The notes beneath the pieces were generated by a model. The model worked only from the letters and a program-made list of their open reading frames with translations, did no database searches and had not been told where the DNA came from. Shown in pieces: positions 17,047-25,377 of a stretch of 45,476 bases of DNA (position 1 is the first letter of the stretch; each line of letters starts with the position of its first letter). Location: assembly GCA_030679145.1 (NCBI GenBank), contig JAUXTU010000101.1:1-45476 (forward strand), in the 5' to 3' direction. The DNA is from Bacteroidota bacterium. Lineage in GTDB: Bacteria > Bacteroidota > Ignavibacteria > UBA10030 > UBA8401. The translations under genes and the position numbers were made by a program.

Positions 17047-18209
17047 TACAACAACGATTTGAACAATTAGTTAAAAATAAAAAATGCACTCTCTTGGGCG
17101 TAGGACCAATGAGCAAGAACTGTGTTGATGTGGTCATTGAGTTGGCAAACGAACACAATGCACCACTGATGCTGATAGCAAGCCGTCGTCAGATCGATTC
17201 CGAGGAATTTGGCGGCGGATATGTAAATAATTGGACAACAAAAGAGTTTGCAAAATATATCAACGATAACGACAAACGTGGAAAAGTGATCTTGGCGCGT
17301 GACCATGGCGGACCATGGCAAAATGAATTGGAGAAAAAACAGAATTTCGGTTTACGTCAGGCAATGGAATCAGCAAAAAAATCGTATAAAAGCGATCTCG
17401 ATTCCGGTTTTGATATATTGCATATCGATCCAAGTGTCGATCCATATGCAACGCCAAATGTGTCGGAAGTATTGGATCGTATTTATGAGCTGTATGATTA
17501 TTGCTGGTCGTACGCAAAACAAATTGGCAGAGATATTCAATTTGAAATAGGTACCGAAGAACAAAGCGGCAGTACGAATACTTCGGAAGAACTTGAGTAT
17601 ACGCTCAATGAAGTTATCAAATTTTGTGAAAAACGAAATTTTCCTAAGCCAATGTTTGTCGTCGTCCAGACAGGCACCAGAGTGATGGAAATGAAAAATG
17701 TCGGATCGTTCGATTCACCAATTCGTGTTGTTGGAGAATTAGCGGCAGAAGTTCAAGTGCCAATGATGATCGATATTTGTCATCGATATGGTATAATGAT
17801 GAAAGAACACAATACCGATTATCTTTCGAGCGATGCTTTGAAGTGGCATCCGCGGCTGGGTATTCATGCGGCAAATGTTGCACCCGAATTTGGTGTAGCA
17901 GAAACCTGTGGTATTTTAGAGATGATTGAATTAACAAAGCAAAATAACCTGCTCGAACAATTCAGCACGTTGGTTCTTGAATCAGATAAGTGGAAAAAAT
18001 GGATGCTCCCGAATACAAAAGCTAATGAATTAGACCGGGTTAAGATTGCAGGCCATTATGTTTTTGCAACTCCTCAGTTTGTTGAAATTAAAAGGCAATT
18101 AGAAGATAAACTGCAGCCAAAAGGAATCATTCTAGATAATATTCTTAAACAAAAAATACGCGAATCAATTCTTCGCTATATGTCAAACTTTCGCTTAACA
18201 AAATTGTAA
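17043..18209 (+). CDS. GatZ/KbaZ-like class II aldolase family protein
   Basis: This 388-residue TIM-barrel protein resembles the non-catalytic subunit of D-tagatose-1,6-bisphosphate aldolase (GatZ/KbaZ). Matching elements are NEHNAPLMLIASRRQID, GGGYV, ILARDHGGPW (compare GGDHLGP in KbaZ), a GFDILHIDPS strand, FEIGTEEQSGS, FVVVQTGT and EHNTDYLS. The start at 17043 makes an ATGA overlap with the HAD gene; an ATG at 17034 is also in frame. No GatY/KbaY partner is present. It may therefore act as a stand-alone aldolase or lyase on a sugar phosphate, with the Asp-His pair of RDHGG as candidate catalytic or metal residues. The substrate is unknown. Confidence 0.82.
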   Translation: MIQQRFEQLVKNKKCTLLGVGPMSKNCVDVVIELANEHNAPLMLIASRRQIDSEEFGGGYVNNWTTKEFAKYINDNDKRGKVILARDHGGPWQNELEKKQNFGLRQAMESAKKSYKSDLDSGFDILHIDPSVDPYATPNVSEVLDRIYELYDYCWSYAKQIGRDIQFEIGTEEQSGSTNTSEELEYTLNEVIKFCEKRNFPKPMFVVVQTGTRVMEMKNVGSFDSPIRVVGELAAEVQVPMMIDICHRYGIMMKEHNTDYLSSDALKWHPRLGIHAANVAPEFGVAETCGILEMIELTKQNNLLEQFSTLVLESDKWKKWMLPNTKANELDRVKIAGHYVFATPQFVEIKRQLEDKLQPKGIILDNILKQKIRESILRYMSNFRLTKL

Positions 18210-18211
18210 CC

Positions 18212-19024
18212 ATGAGAAATGCAACTATTATCTTAAATCGCAACCTCCCGGACGTGACTGATCGGCTGGTAAAACAGCTAAGCCAAGACAATACTCAAGT
18301 CTTTGTAGTAGAAGCAGGATCAGACGAAAATAAATTATCATCGTTTTGTACCTGGCATGCAAACTGGCCCGAAGCGATGAATGACGGCTTACGTGCAGCT
18401 CGCGGCTTCAACTATGGTTTATTCAAATTATATGAAGAAAAAAGATTTGACGAATTTGATGCTTTTTTTCTGGTTACCAATGACACTGAATTTGCAATTC
18501 CTGATCCGGTAACAAAACTCAGCGATGTATTAACAAACCATCCCAAAGTTGGGATTTTATCTCCATGTTCTGAACGATGGGGAGAGAAACTGCTTCTTCA
18601 ACAGGAGAAGACACGATATTTTTGGTACATTCATAATACAGCATTGCTCATTCGCCGGGAACTTATCCAAAGTATTATGCCAAAGAATGAACTATCCTAT
18701 ATGAATTTTCTCTTTGACGGGACAAATTTCCGCGGGTACGGTTTGGAGAGCGAATTGATTGCAAAAGCTTATGCAAATGACTGGGCTTCTGCGATTACTA
18801 CAGAAGTTTGGGCAGAAGAAAATGAAAAATGGCTTCTGACAAAGTCTGACCTGATTAAAACTGAATCATTTGAGAACAATCTCAATCTCTATATAAAAGA
18901 AGGACTCGATTGGATGCAGTCAAAGTTCGGATTCAGCAGCCGATGGCATATGCAAATGTATACAAAATTTTGGTACGATCAATTCTTTAATTTCCACCCT
19001 GAGTTTTTGAAATATAAAATTTAG
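18212..19024 (+). CDS. Putative GT2-like glycosyltransferase
   Basis: This 270-residue protein starts 2 bases after the aldolase-like gene. The N-terminus (ATIILNRNLPDVTDRLVKQL) and the FFLVTNDTEF motif near residue 90 match GT-A enzymes; the acidic residues in NDTEF stand where DxD normally lies. HNTALLIRRELIQ and NFRGYGLESELIAKAY are typical of rhamnosyl- or GT2-type enzymes. The C-terminus is aromatic. It probably transfers the sugar made by the surrounding cassette, but no direct evidence identifies donor or acceptor. Confidence 0.78.
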   Translation: MRNATIILNRNLPDVTDRLVKQLSQDNTQVFVVEAGSDENKLSSFCTWHANWPEAMNDGLRAARGFNYGLFKLYEEKRFDEFDAFFLVTNDTEFAIPDPVTKLSDVLTNHPKVGILSPCSERWGEKLLLQQEKTRYFWYIHNTALLIRRELIQSIMPKNELSYMNFLFDGTNFRGYGLESELIAKAYANDWASAITTEVWAEENEKWLLTKSDLIKTESFENNLNLYIKEGLDWMQSKFGFSSRWHMQMYTKFWYDQFFNFHPEFLKYKI

Positions 19025-19133
19025 GAAAACTGATGATAGCAATGAAGATTTGTCTAAACGAGAATAAAAGTCCTGTAAACTCACCGTTACATCATCGCAA
19101 TTTTTATAAACCTTTCGGGGAGTTGTCTTGCTC

Positions 19134-19982
19134 ATGAATTCCACTCCCTCAGCTCGAATCAGCAAAATTTACCTTATTTCAAGGCTGTTTCAGAGTCTCA
19201 AAACTGCATTAGTAAACCCAAAAAAAATTGTACGGATCCTAAAAAAACAACGCGATAATTTTTATGAATCCAGGCTTAATTCACAATGGAGTAAACAAGA
19301 TTATATTTTAAAAGAAATTGACCATTGCGACAAAGCCTTTTACGAAACAAACAAAACTGTGCCAGAAATTGAACATCAAGTAGGTCGATATTTGAATATG
19401 AAAACTATCTGCAGTCAAATAATTGCTGAAGGACTTGACGGTGATATTGTGGAATTTGGTACGTGGCAGGGATTAGGGTTGATTCTATTCAGTCGTTGCT
19501 TTTCGAATGACAATACAAATAGAAAATTTATCGGAATAGATTCTTTTGAAGGTCTCCCTGAATCATCAACAATCTGGATCAAAGGATCGTTTGACAATAC
19601 TTCGGTAGAGTTAACAAAAAAGAACATTCAGTCAAAGTTTTTCCAAAATCAATCTTTTTCCGTTGAACTGATAAAGGGATGGTTTAGTGATCCATCGGTA
19701 AAAGAAAAATTATCCTCTCTTTCCAAAGAAATTGCATTGGTGCACTTTGATGCTGATTTAGGTAGTTCTACAACGCAAGCTCTTTCGTTAATCGAACCGT
19801 ATTTGATCAACAGAACAAAACCTATCTATTTTCTATTTGACGATTGGGGTTGTCATCCGGATGAAGTTCCGGAAGCCTTTTTATCTTGGCTCTCAACTGC
19901 AGGCACAACATTTAAATTACAAGCACACAAACTTTCTTCAACTCGTTTCACGAGATATTATAAAATAACCTTCAATAATTAG
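19134..19982 (+). CDS. TylF/MycF-type macrocin O-methyltransferase-like protein
   Basis: This is a 282-residue methyltransferase. GDIVEFGTWQGLGLILFSRCF, FIGIDSFEGLPE, LVHFDADLGSSTTQALSLI and YFLFDDWG match the TylF family, which O-methylates sugar hydroxyls with a metal-bound catechol-like geometry (Asp residues in HFDAD and DDWG). GGGGAG at about 19117-19122 could serve ATG 19134 or an in-frame TTG at 19128; the TTG has the better spacing. It lies within the plus-strand operon, 8 bases before the cupin gene. It likely methylates a sugar of the glycan. Confidence 0.85.
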   Translation: MNSTPSARISKIYLISRLFQSLKTALVNPKKIVRILKKQRDNFYESRLNSQWSKQDYILKEIDHCDKAFYETNKTVPEIEHQVGRYLNMKTICSQIIAEGLDGDIVEFGTWQGLGLILFSRCFSNDNTNRKFIGIDSFEGLPESSTIWIKGSFDNTSVELTKKNIQSKFFQNQSFSVELIKGWFSDPSVKEKLSSLSKEIALVHFDADLGSSTTQALSLIEPYLINRTKPIYFLFDDWGCHPDEVPEAFLSWLSTAGTTFKLQAHKLSSTRFTRYYKITFNN

Positions 19983-19990
19983 AGATCGCT

Positions 19991-20338
19991 ATGCAAATCA
20001 TTGAAAAACCCTGGGGTAAAGAAGAAGTAATAGAAATTAATGATAAATACATGGTGAAAAAACTGACTATGTGGAAGGACCATCGTTGTAGTATACAGTA
20101 CCATAACCTAAAACGTGAAACAATTTATGTCCTAAGTGGTCAGCTTCGAATTTATTATGGGCCAACAAAAGAAAAACTTGATTCGCGCATTTTCTATCCC
20201 GGCGAAAGTATCACTCTTATTCCCGGAGTTGTACACCGAATGGAAGGTGTTGAAGACAGCGTCTATCTTGAATCAAGCACTCCTGAAATGGAAGATGTTG
20301 TTCGTTTAGTGGATGACTATAATAGAAAAACCACATGA
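19991..20338 (+). CDS. Cupin of the type II phosphomannose isomerase-like group
   Basis: This 115-residue single cupin starts with EKPWGKEEVIEIN, as in the isomerase domain of type II mannose-6-phosphate isomerases (KPWGxxE). SIQYHNLKRETIYVLSGQL supplies the two His and the Glu metal ligands, and LIPGVVHRME supplies the third His. It could isomerise a sugar phosphate, or only bind one. Its stop overlaps the start of the nucleotidyltransferase-kinase gene in ATGA, so it probably acts on the same substrate. This is a small stand-alone version; the family often carries this domain fused to a GDP-mannose pyrophosphorylase. Confidence 0.82.
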   Translation: MQIIEKPWGKEEVIEINDKYMVKKLTMWKDHRCSIQYHNLKRETIYVLSGQLRIYYGPTKEKLDSRIFYPGESITLIPGVVHRMEGVEDSVYLESSTPEMEDVVRLVDDYNRKTT

Positions 20339-21915
20339 GCTATCGTGTACTTATCCCTACCGCTGGAACAGGTTCACGGCTTGAAGGTTTAACAAAATAT
20401 GTGAACAAATCCCTTGTCGGAATTGCAAATCGACCGACAATATCACATATCATCGAACAATTTCCGCCAGACGTAGAATTTGTTATCGCTCTTGGTCATA
20501 AAGGTCATCTTGTTAAAGAGTTTTTACAGTTGGCATATCCGCATCGTCTGTTTTATTTTTCCGAGGTTGACCCATTTGAAGGTCCCGGTTCCGGACTTGG
20601 GTTGAGTATACTCTCCTGTAAAAAATATTTACAACAGCCATTTGTATTCACCTCTTGCGACACACTGGTACGTGAACCAATACCATCTTTGCAAACTAAT
20701 TGGATGGGATATGCGGAGTCAGTTGAAATTGGACAATACCGCACAATAGAAATTCATTCTGGCATAGTGAAATCCGTCAATGAAAAAGGGATTGGAAAAG
20801 GAAATTCGGATAAACCATATATTGGGTTGGCGGGAATCAAAGATTACGAATTATTTTGGGATGCAATGGAAGAAGGCGGTGAGGAATCAATTGCTATGGG
20901 TGAAGCATATGGAATGAATCAACTTTTAAGCGCTGGTATTCAAGCAAAACGGTTTACATGGTTCGACACCGGAAACATACAATCTCTGGAAATGACAAGA
21001 AACGCATATCGACAAGAGCATGAACCTAATATCTTAGAAAAAGCTGATGAGGCAATTTGGTTTGTCGATGATCAAGTAATCAAATTCTCAAACAATACAA
21101 AATTTATTTCCAACCGTGTTGAACGTGCTGCGGCAATCAAAGAATTTATCCCTAATGTTACCGATGCAACAGAACATATGTATAAATATGTAAAAGCAAG
21201 CGGTGATGTCCTCTCCAATTGTATTACAATTCCGTTATTTGAAAAATTCCTGTACCATTCATTGTCGTTCTGGAAACTAGAAAAATTAGACAACGTTAAA
21301 ACATCAAAATTCCGGAATTCTTGTATGCGGTTTTACAAGGATAAATCCTTTGAGCGAGTTGATTTATTCTATAAAAATTTTGGAAAGAACGATGGAAAAG
21401 AAACAATCAATGGTTTTAATGTTCCAACTTTACAGGAATTATTGGATACCATTGACTGGAACTGGCTTGCCGACGGCTTACCAGGGCGATTCCACGGCGA
21501 TTTCCATTTTGAAAATATCCTCTACTCAGATTCAACTCAACAATTCACCTTCTTAGATTGGCGGCAGGAGTTTGACGGTTCTCTCACAACCGGAGACATT
21601 TATTACGACCTTGCAAAACTGCTTCACGGATTAATTATCTCTCACAAATTAATTGTACAAGACCATTATTGGATTGATTGGCAAAATGATGCAATCCGTT
21701 ACGATTTTCATCGAAAGCAGATTCTTGTTGAATGTGAACGGTACTTTTACGAATGGCTGAAAAAAAATAATTTTGATGTTGTCAAGGTCAAGACTCTAAC
21801 TGCACTAGTATATTTGAACATCGCTGCACTGCATCATGATCCATATTGCAAACTGCTGTTTGCATTAGGCAAAACAATTTTACACGATACATTAACTCAA
21901 TCAAAAACATTATGA
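20335..21915 (+). CDS. Nucleotidyltransferase fused to an APH/choline-kinase-like kinase
   Basis: This 526-residue protein has two enzymes in one chain. Residues 1-240 are a sugar-phosphate nucleotidyltransferase: PTAGTGSRLEGLTKYVNKSL is the NTP-binding loop, and SCDTLV near residue 107 gives the metal Asp. Residues 260-520 resemble aminoglycoside or choline/ethanolamine kinases: HGDFHFENIL near 386 is the Brenner catalytic loop (HxDxxxxN), and FLDWRQEF near 405 replaces DFG. A kinase followed by NTP activation in one protein, as in bifunctional fucokinase/GDP-fucose pyrophosphorylase, would convert a free sugar or alcohol to an NDP derivative. ATGA overlaps couple it to the cupin and the next methyltransferase. 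The substrate is unknown. Confidence 0.85.
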   Translation: MSYRVLIPTAGTGSRLEGLTKYVNKSLVGIANRPTISHIIEQFPPDVEFVIALGHKGHLVKEFLQLAYPHRLFYFSEVDPFEGPGSGLGLSILSCKKYLQQPFVFTSCDTLVREPIPSLQTNWMGYAESVEIGQYRTIEIHSGIVKSVNEKGIGKGNSDKPYIGLAGIKDYELFWDAMEEGGEESIAMGEAYGMNQLLSAGIQAKRFTWFDTGNIQSLEMTRNAYRQEHEPNILEKADEAIWFVDDQVIKFSNNTKFISNRVERAAAIKEFIPNVTDATEHMYKYVKASGDVLSNCITIPLFEKFLYHSLSFWKLEKLDNVKTSKFRNSCMRFYKDKSFERVDLFYKNFGKNDGKETINGFNVPTLQELLDTIDWNWLADGLPGRFHGDFHFENILYSDSTQQFTFLDWRQEFDGSLTTGDIYYDLAKLLHGLIISHKLIVQDHYWIDWQNDAIRYDFHRKQILVECERYFYEWLKKNNFDVVKVKTLTALVYLNIAALHHDPYCKLLFALGKTILHDTLTQSKTL

Positions 21916-23066
21916 AACAAATAACCGGACTTGTCGATCGAAGTTATGGAGTAATAACCAAAGAACGTAATCTTGAATTGCTTCACATATTCAAGAACTT
22001 TCCTGTATTCTTTGGCTGTACAAATCAACCCGCTGAACATGATTATGCAACCGATATGATCTGGGAAATTGAAACTGCTACCGGACTTATACAGCTTTCG
22101 AAGCTAGTACCGTTGGAAATCCTCTATATGGAACAACACGTTGATGCTGTTGGAAAAACGTGGAATGAATATTACGAAGCCTTTACTGATTTTATTGTGA
22201 AGAACAAAAAGGGATCTATCCTGGAGATCGGCGGTGGAAGCGGAAAATTAGCAAAGAATGTTTTAGCGAAGGATATTTCTTTAGAATATACAATGATGGA
22301 ACCGAATCCTACGTTTGAGGAAACTGAACGACTGAAAGTAATCCGCGAATTTTTCACAAAAGATACCGTTGTCGAAACAAAAGGGATTCAAACCGTTGTT
22401 TTCTCTCAGGTGCTAGAACATGCATATGACCCGGATGCCTTTTTAGACAATATCTACGGCTTTTTACCGGTCGACGGAAGACTTGTGTTTGCATATCCTA
22501 ATCTGGAAAATTGGTTTGCTAATAAATATACGAATGCAATTAATTTTGAACATACATTTTTATTGACGGACTATTTTGTAGATTTTTTGTTGAAGAAAAT
22601 CGGTTTTGTAATTACTGAAAAGACTGCATATAAAAACCACAGTCATTTTTACGTGGCAGTAAAAATTGACTCTAAGAACGATAATGCTGCCATTGAACTG
22701 CCAAACAGATACGTGCACTATAAAAATATGTTCGGGGAATTCATTCAATATCATACGACCCTTGTCGCAGAATTAAACCAAAGAATTAATGAAACGGATT
22801 CCAATATTTATCTTTTCGGTGCACATATTTTTTCGCAATTTCTTTTTGCATTTGGTCTAAATGATAAAAAAATACGATATATTTTGGATAATAGTCCTTT
22901 GAAACAAGAAAAACGATTATATGGTTCTTCGTTGATGGTGAAAGCCCCTTCATTCTTATCTACCGATCCAAATCCAAAAGTGATATTAAAGGCTGGGATT
23001 TATAATGAAGAAATTAAGAAAGATATACTCCAGAATATCAATCCAAGTACAGAGTTTTGGGAATAG
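21912..23066 (+). CDS. Class I SAM methyltransferase with C-methyltransferase-like tail
   Basis: This is a 384-residue protein. The start at 21912 overlaps the upstream stop in ATGA; the frame is open further upstream but inside the kinase gene. A short N-terminal region (FPVFFGCTNQP, LVPLEILYMEQHVDAVGKTW) precedes ILEIGGGSGKLAKNVL (SAM motif I) and VVFSQVLEHAYDPDAFLDNI. The C-terminal part has IYLFGAHIFSQFLFAFGL and YILDNSPLKQEKRLYGSSL, matching the Rossmann-like tail of NovU/TylC3-type sugar C-methyltransferases (Methyltransf_14). The Cys-rich zinc site of that family is not obvious, so the reaction may differ. It probably acts on the sugar or the nucleotide-activated intermediate. Confidence 0.83.
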   Translation: MKQITGLVDRSYGVITKERNLELLHIFKNFPVFFGCTNQPAEHDYATDMIWEIETATGLIQLSKLVPLEILYMEQHVDAVGKTWNEYYEAFTDFIVKNKKGSILEIGGGSGKLAKNVLAKDISLEYTMMEPNPTFEETERLKVIREFFTKDTVVETKGIQTVVFSQVLEHAYDPDAFLDNIYGFLPVDGRLVFAYPNLENWFANKYTNAINFEHTFLLTDYFVDFLLKKIGFVITEKTAYKNHSHFYVAVKIDSKNDNAAIELPNRYVHYKNMFGEFIQYHTTLVAELNQRINETDSNIYLFGAHIFSQFLFAFGLNDKKIRYILDNSPLKQEKRLYGSSLMVKAPSFLSTDPNPKVILKAGIYNEEIKKDILQNINPSTEFWE

Positions 23067-23179
23067 ATTTTACAAATTCATTATGGGTTTATGTCAAACA
23101 GCATTTTAGATCATTTATAATTTCCTACAGTAGACATATTAATCTGATAATAATATAGTTACTTCCCTTTTTTGAAAAT

Positions 23180-23194
23180 ATTTGCATAGCAAAT
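23180..23194 (+). promoter_or_regulatory. Small hairpin just before a start codon
   Basis: ATTTGC-ATA-GCAAAT is a perfect inverted repeat ending 3 bases before ATG 23198, where a ribosome site would be. It could modulate initiation of the next gene, or be chance in AT-rich DNA. Confidence 0.3.
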
Positions 23195-23197
23195 ACA

Positions 23198-24019
23198 ATG
23201 GTATCACTAAACATCTTCGCAAATTTTTTTATTGATACTCAGGAACGGTTCTTGCGCGTTCAGGATTCTTTCCGTTCGTTCAAAGATATATCAGCTGATA
23301 AATGGATCATTAATATCCGCGGCCGTTATGCACAAGAGACAATGGCTATTCTTCGAGATCAAATAGGCGATAAATTGAATGCTCATAAGCGGCAAAGCAA
23401 CGAAGGCTGGTTCTACGATACACGACAAATGCTCTCTGATATCAATGGAGATTACGTTTTTTTTTGGCTTGAGGATCATATTAATCTAGCAAGGATAGAG
23501 CTGTTGGAGAATACTATTGCGGAGATGAAAGAACATGATATAGATTACATGTTGTATACTTTTTGGCAAAATGGACAGTTACGCGAACGGTATCGAGGAG
23601 TGGAGTTATTATCCGGAAACAAAATAGAATATTTTACACATACCGCTGAAAATAACCGGATCATTCAGAAAAATTTCGGCGGCTCGTATCTTATTTCGGC
23701 CGCATCCATCGTAAAAACATCCTTGTTCCATAAGATAATTTTAGCTGACGATCCAATTCAAAAGAGATGGCCCAAAGAAACACCATATGATTTTGAGAAA
23801 GCACCAACAGACGTTCATTGGCTGCCAATGAACGTTGGTATCCCAAAACAGGAACTTTTCGCTTCAATTGATGATGATCATGATGTTAAAGGTTCATGCC
23901 TTCAATCAAGAGGATTATATCCAATACGCGAAGGAAGAACTACATATACACAAGGGTATCTTCAAAAGATTGATAAAATAGTAAAGAACATTATCGGTAA
24001 GTTTAAACGCCGTATCTAG
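23198..24019 (+). CDS. Putative glycosyltransferase-like protein
   Basis: This 273-residue protein of uncertain family is the last gene of the plus operon. It begins like a GT-A enzyme (MVSLNIFANFFIDTQERFLRVQDSF). DYVFFWLEDHINL near residue 90 sits where a VLEDD/DxD-type metal motif would be expected. NFGGSYLISAASIVKTSLF resembles an acceptor-site segment. The C-terminal tail is basic (KNIIGKFKRRI) and may touch the membrane. The gap before it is 131 bases, longer than the others in the operon. I infer a glycosyltransferase from fold pattern and context only. Confidence 0.6.
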   Translation: MVSLNIFANFFIDTQERFLRVQDSFRSFKDISADKWIINIRGRYAQETMAILRDQIGDKLNAHKRQSNEGWFYDTRQMLSDINGDYVFFWLEDHINLARIELLENTIAEMKEHDIDYMLYTFWQNGQLRERYRGVELLSGNKIEYFTHTAENNRIIQKNFGGSYLISAASIVKTSLFHKIILADDPIQKRWPKETPYDFEKAPTDVHWLPMNVGIPKQELFASIDDDHDVKGSCLQSRGLYPIREGRTTYTQGYLQKIDKIVKNIIGKFKRRI

Positions 24020-24027
24020 AAGTCCTG

Positions 24028-24045
24028 AAATGAACACGTTCATTT
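24028..24045. terminator. Possible weak bidirectional terminator between convergent genes
   Basis: AAATGAAC and GTTCATTT arms with a 2-base centre lie between the convergent glycosyltransferase-like and flippase genes (41-bp gap). The stem is AT-rich and T-tracts are poor. Confidence 0.35.
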
Positions 24046-24060
24046 GTGCTCATCTTTTCT

Positions 24061-25377
24061 TTAATTTTTCAACGAAAATTTGTAAAATGAGGTCACACCT
24101 TTTATCATCGCAACAAAATTTACCCGGGTTCTTTTCGATAAGCCATCCATAACAAAGATGGTGACGATGCCGCTAATATAGGTGGCTGCAATTGATCCAA
24201 AAACGCCAAATCGTTGAATTAGAAAATAATTTGCAACAAAATTTACACTTACTCCTGCTAAGGATGACAACAAAGCATGAACAAATAGATTTTCTGCAGA
24301 GATAAAAATACTCCGCGCAACACCAAAAGCACCGAAAAATCTCGACCACACAAGGAGCGATAGAATCAATGCAGAAGGAGCAAATTGTTGACCATAGAGC
24401 AGATAAATTATTGATTTACTAAAGAATGCAAACGGAATGCACACCGCCAGCGTAAGAGCGAACATTAAGCGGTAAAGATTCGTAAGGCGCTTATAATATT
24501 CTTCCATACTCCACGTTCTTGTTTTGATAATTATCGGATAGACTGAGCTCATAATGATCATTGGAATAAATCCAAGAGGTTCTGAGACTTTTTGGGCAGC
24601 AGCATAATATCCAACATCGGAGTTCGTTAAAAATTCCCCTATCATGACTTGGTCAATACGAGACTGTGCCAATAACGCAAAGTTTGTTATCGTTATTGGC
24701 CAACTATCATGCAGCAGATTTTTTACTCTTATCCAAGAAAAAGTCCATTCTCTGAGCGAGGAAGCTTTTTTATGGTACACAATCACTAATCCAACGGCAG
24801 CGATTACAATCTCAACAGCGTTAATGATAACAAATACATAAAGTTCTTGCCCTAACAGTAAACAGATAATTTTTGCTGCACTGCTAAGAAAAAATGCGAA
24901 GTTTTTTGCAAATACGGTGTACTTTGATTGAACTTGAGATTGGAACCAGTAATCGATTACATCAAATGATTGAAAGAGAAATGTTGATGATGTTACAATT
25001 ACCAATAACTGAAGGAGTCCGTCATTGGGACGAAGAATGAAAATTGAAACCGAAGAAAGAAATAGTAAACAAACTCCTCCCAAAAGTCTAAGTATAAATG
25101 ATGAACCAAGTATTTCATTCTTACTGTCCGATTCACGAACAACATCTCGAACGACAATTGAATCCATCCCCAGTACTGCTATTGGCGAAAATATCCCTAC
25201 AAAAGCTAGAGTATATCCCAGTATACCGTTTTGTTCAGGTCCGAGATAGCGTGTAAGCCAGGCATTGACAATGACAGCACCGAATAAACGAATGATGCGG
25301 TCAACCGAAAGCCATGTTAGGTTGGCAATTGTTTTTTTTACTATCGGAGATACATTAAACCATTGGAATGTTGGCAT
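24061..25377 (-). CDS. Wzx-type polysaccharide flippase (oligosaccharide exporter)
   Basis: This 438-residue membrane protein has about 12-14 hydrophobic segments. The start at 25377 (MPTFQWFN) forms TAATG with the YfhO gene stop; an in-frame ATG at 25401 lies within that gene. The opening TIANLTWLSVDRIIRLFGAVIVNAWLTRYLGPEQNGILGYTLAFVGI matches the MATE/PST superfamily flippases (RfbX/Wzx), as does SRIDQVMIGEFLTNSDVGYYAAAQKVSEPLGFIP in the middle. It would flip the lipid-linked repeat unit of the glycan across the inner membrane. No Wzy polymerase is evident in the window. Confidence 0.88.
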   Translation of the reverse strand: MPTFQWFNVSPIVKKTIANLTWLSVDRIIRLFGAVIVNAWLTRYLGPEQNGILGYTLAFVGIFSPIAVLGMDSIVVRDVVRESDSKNEILGSSFILRLLGGVCLLFLSSVSIFILRPNDGLLQLLVIVTSSTFLFQSFDVIDYWFQSQVQSKYTVFAKNFAFFLSSAAKIICLLLGQELYVFVIINAVEIVIAAVGLVIVYHKKASSLREWTFSWIRVKNLLHDSWPITITNFALLAQSRIDQVMIGEFLTNSDVGYYAAAQKVSEPLGFIPMIIMSSVYPIIIKTRTWSMEEYYKRLTNLYRLMFALTLAVCIPFAFFSKSIIYLLYGQQFAPSALILSLLVWSRFFGAFGVARSIFISAENLFVHALLSSLAGVSVNFVANYFLIQRFGVFGSIAATYISGIVTIFVMDGLSKRTRVNFVAMIKGVTSFYKFSLKN

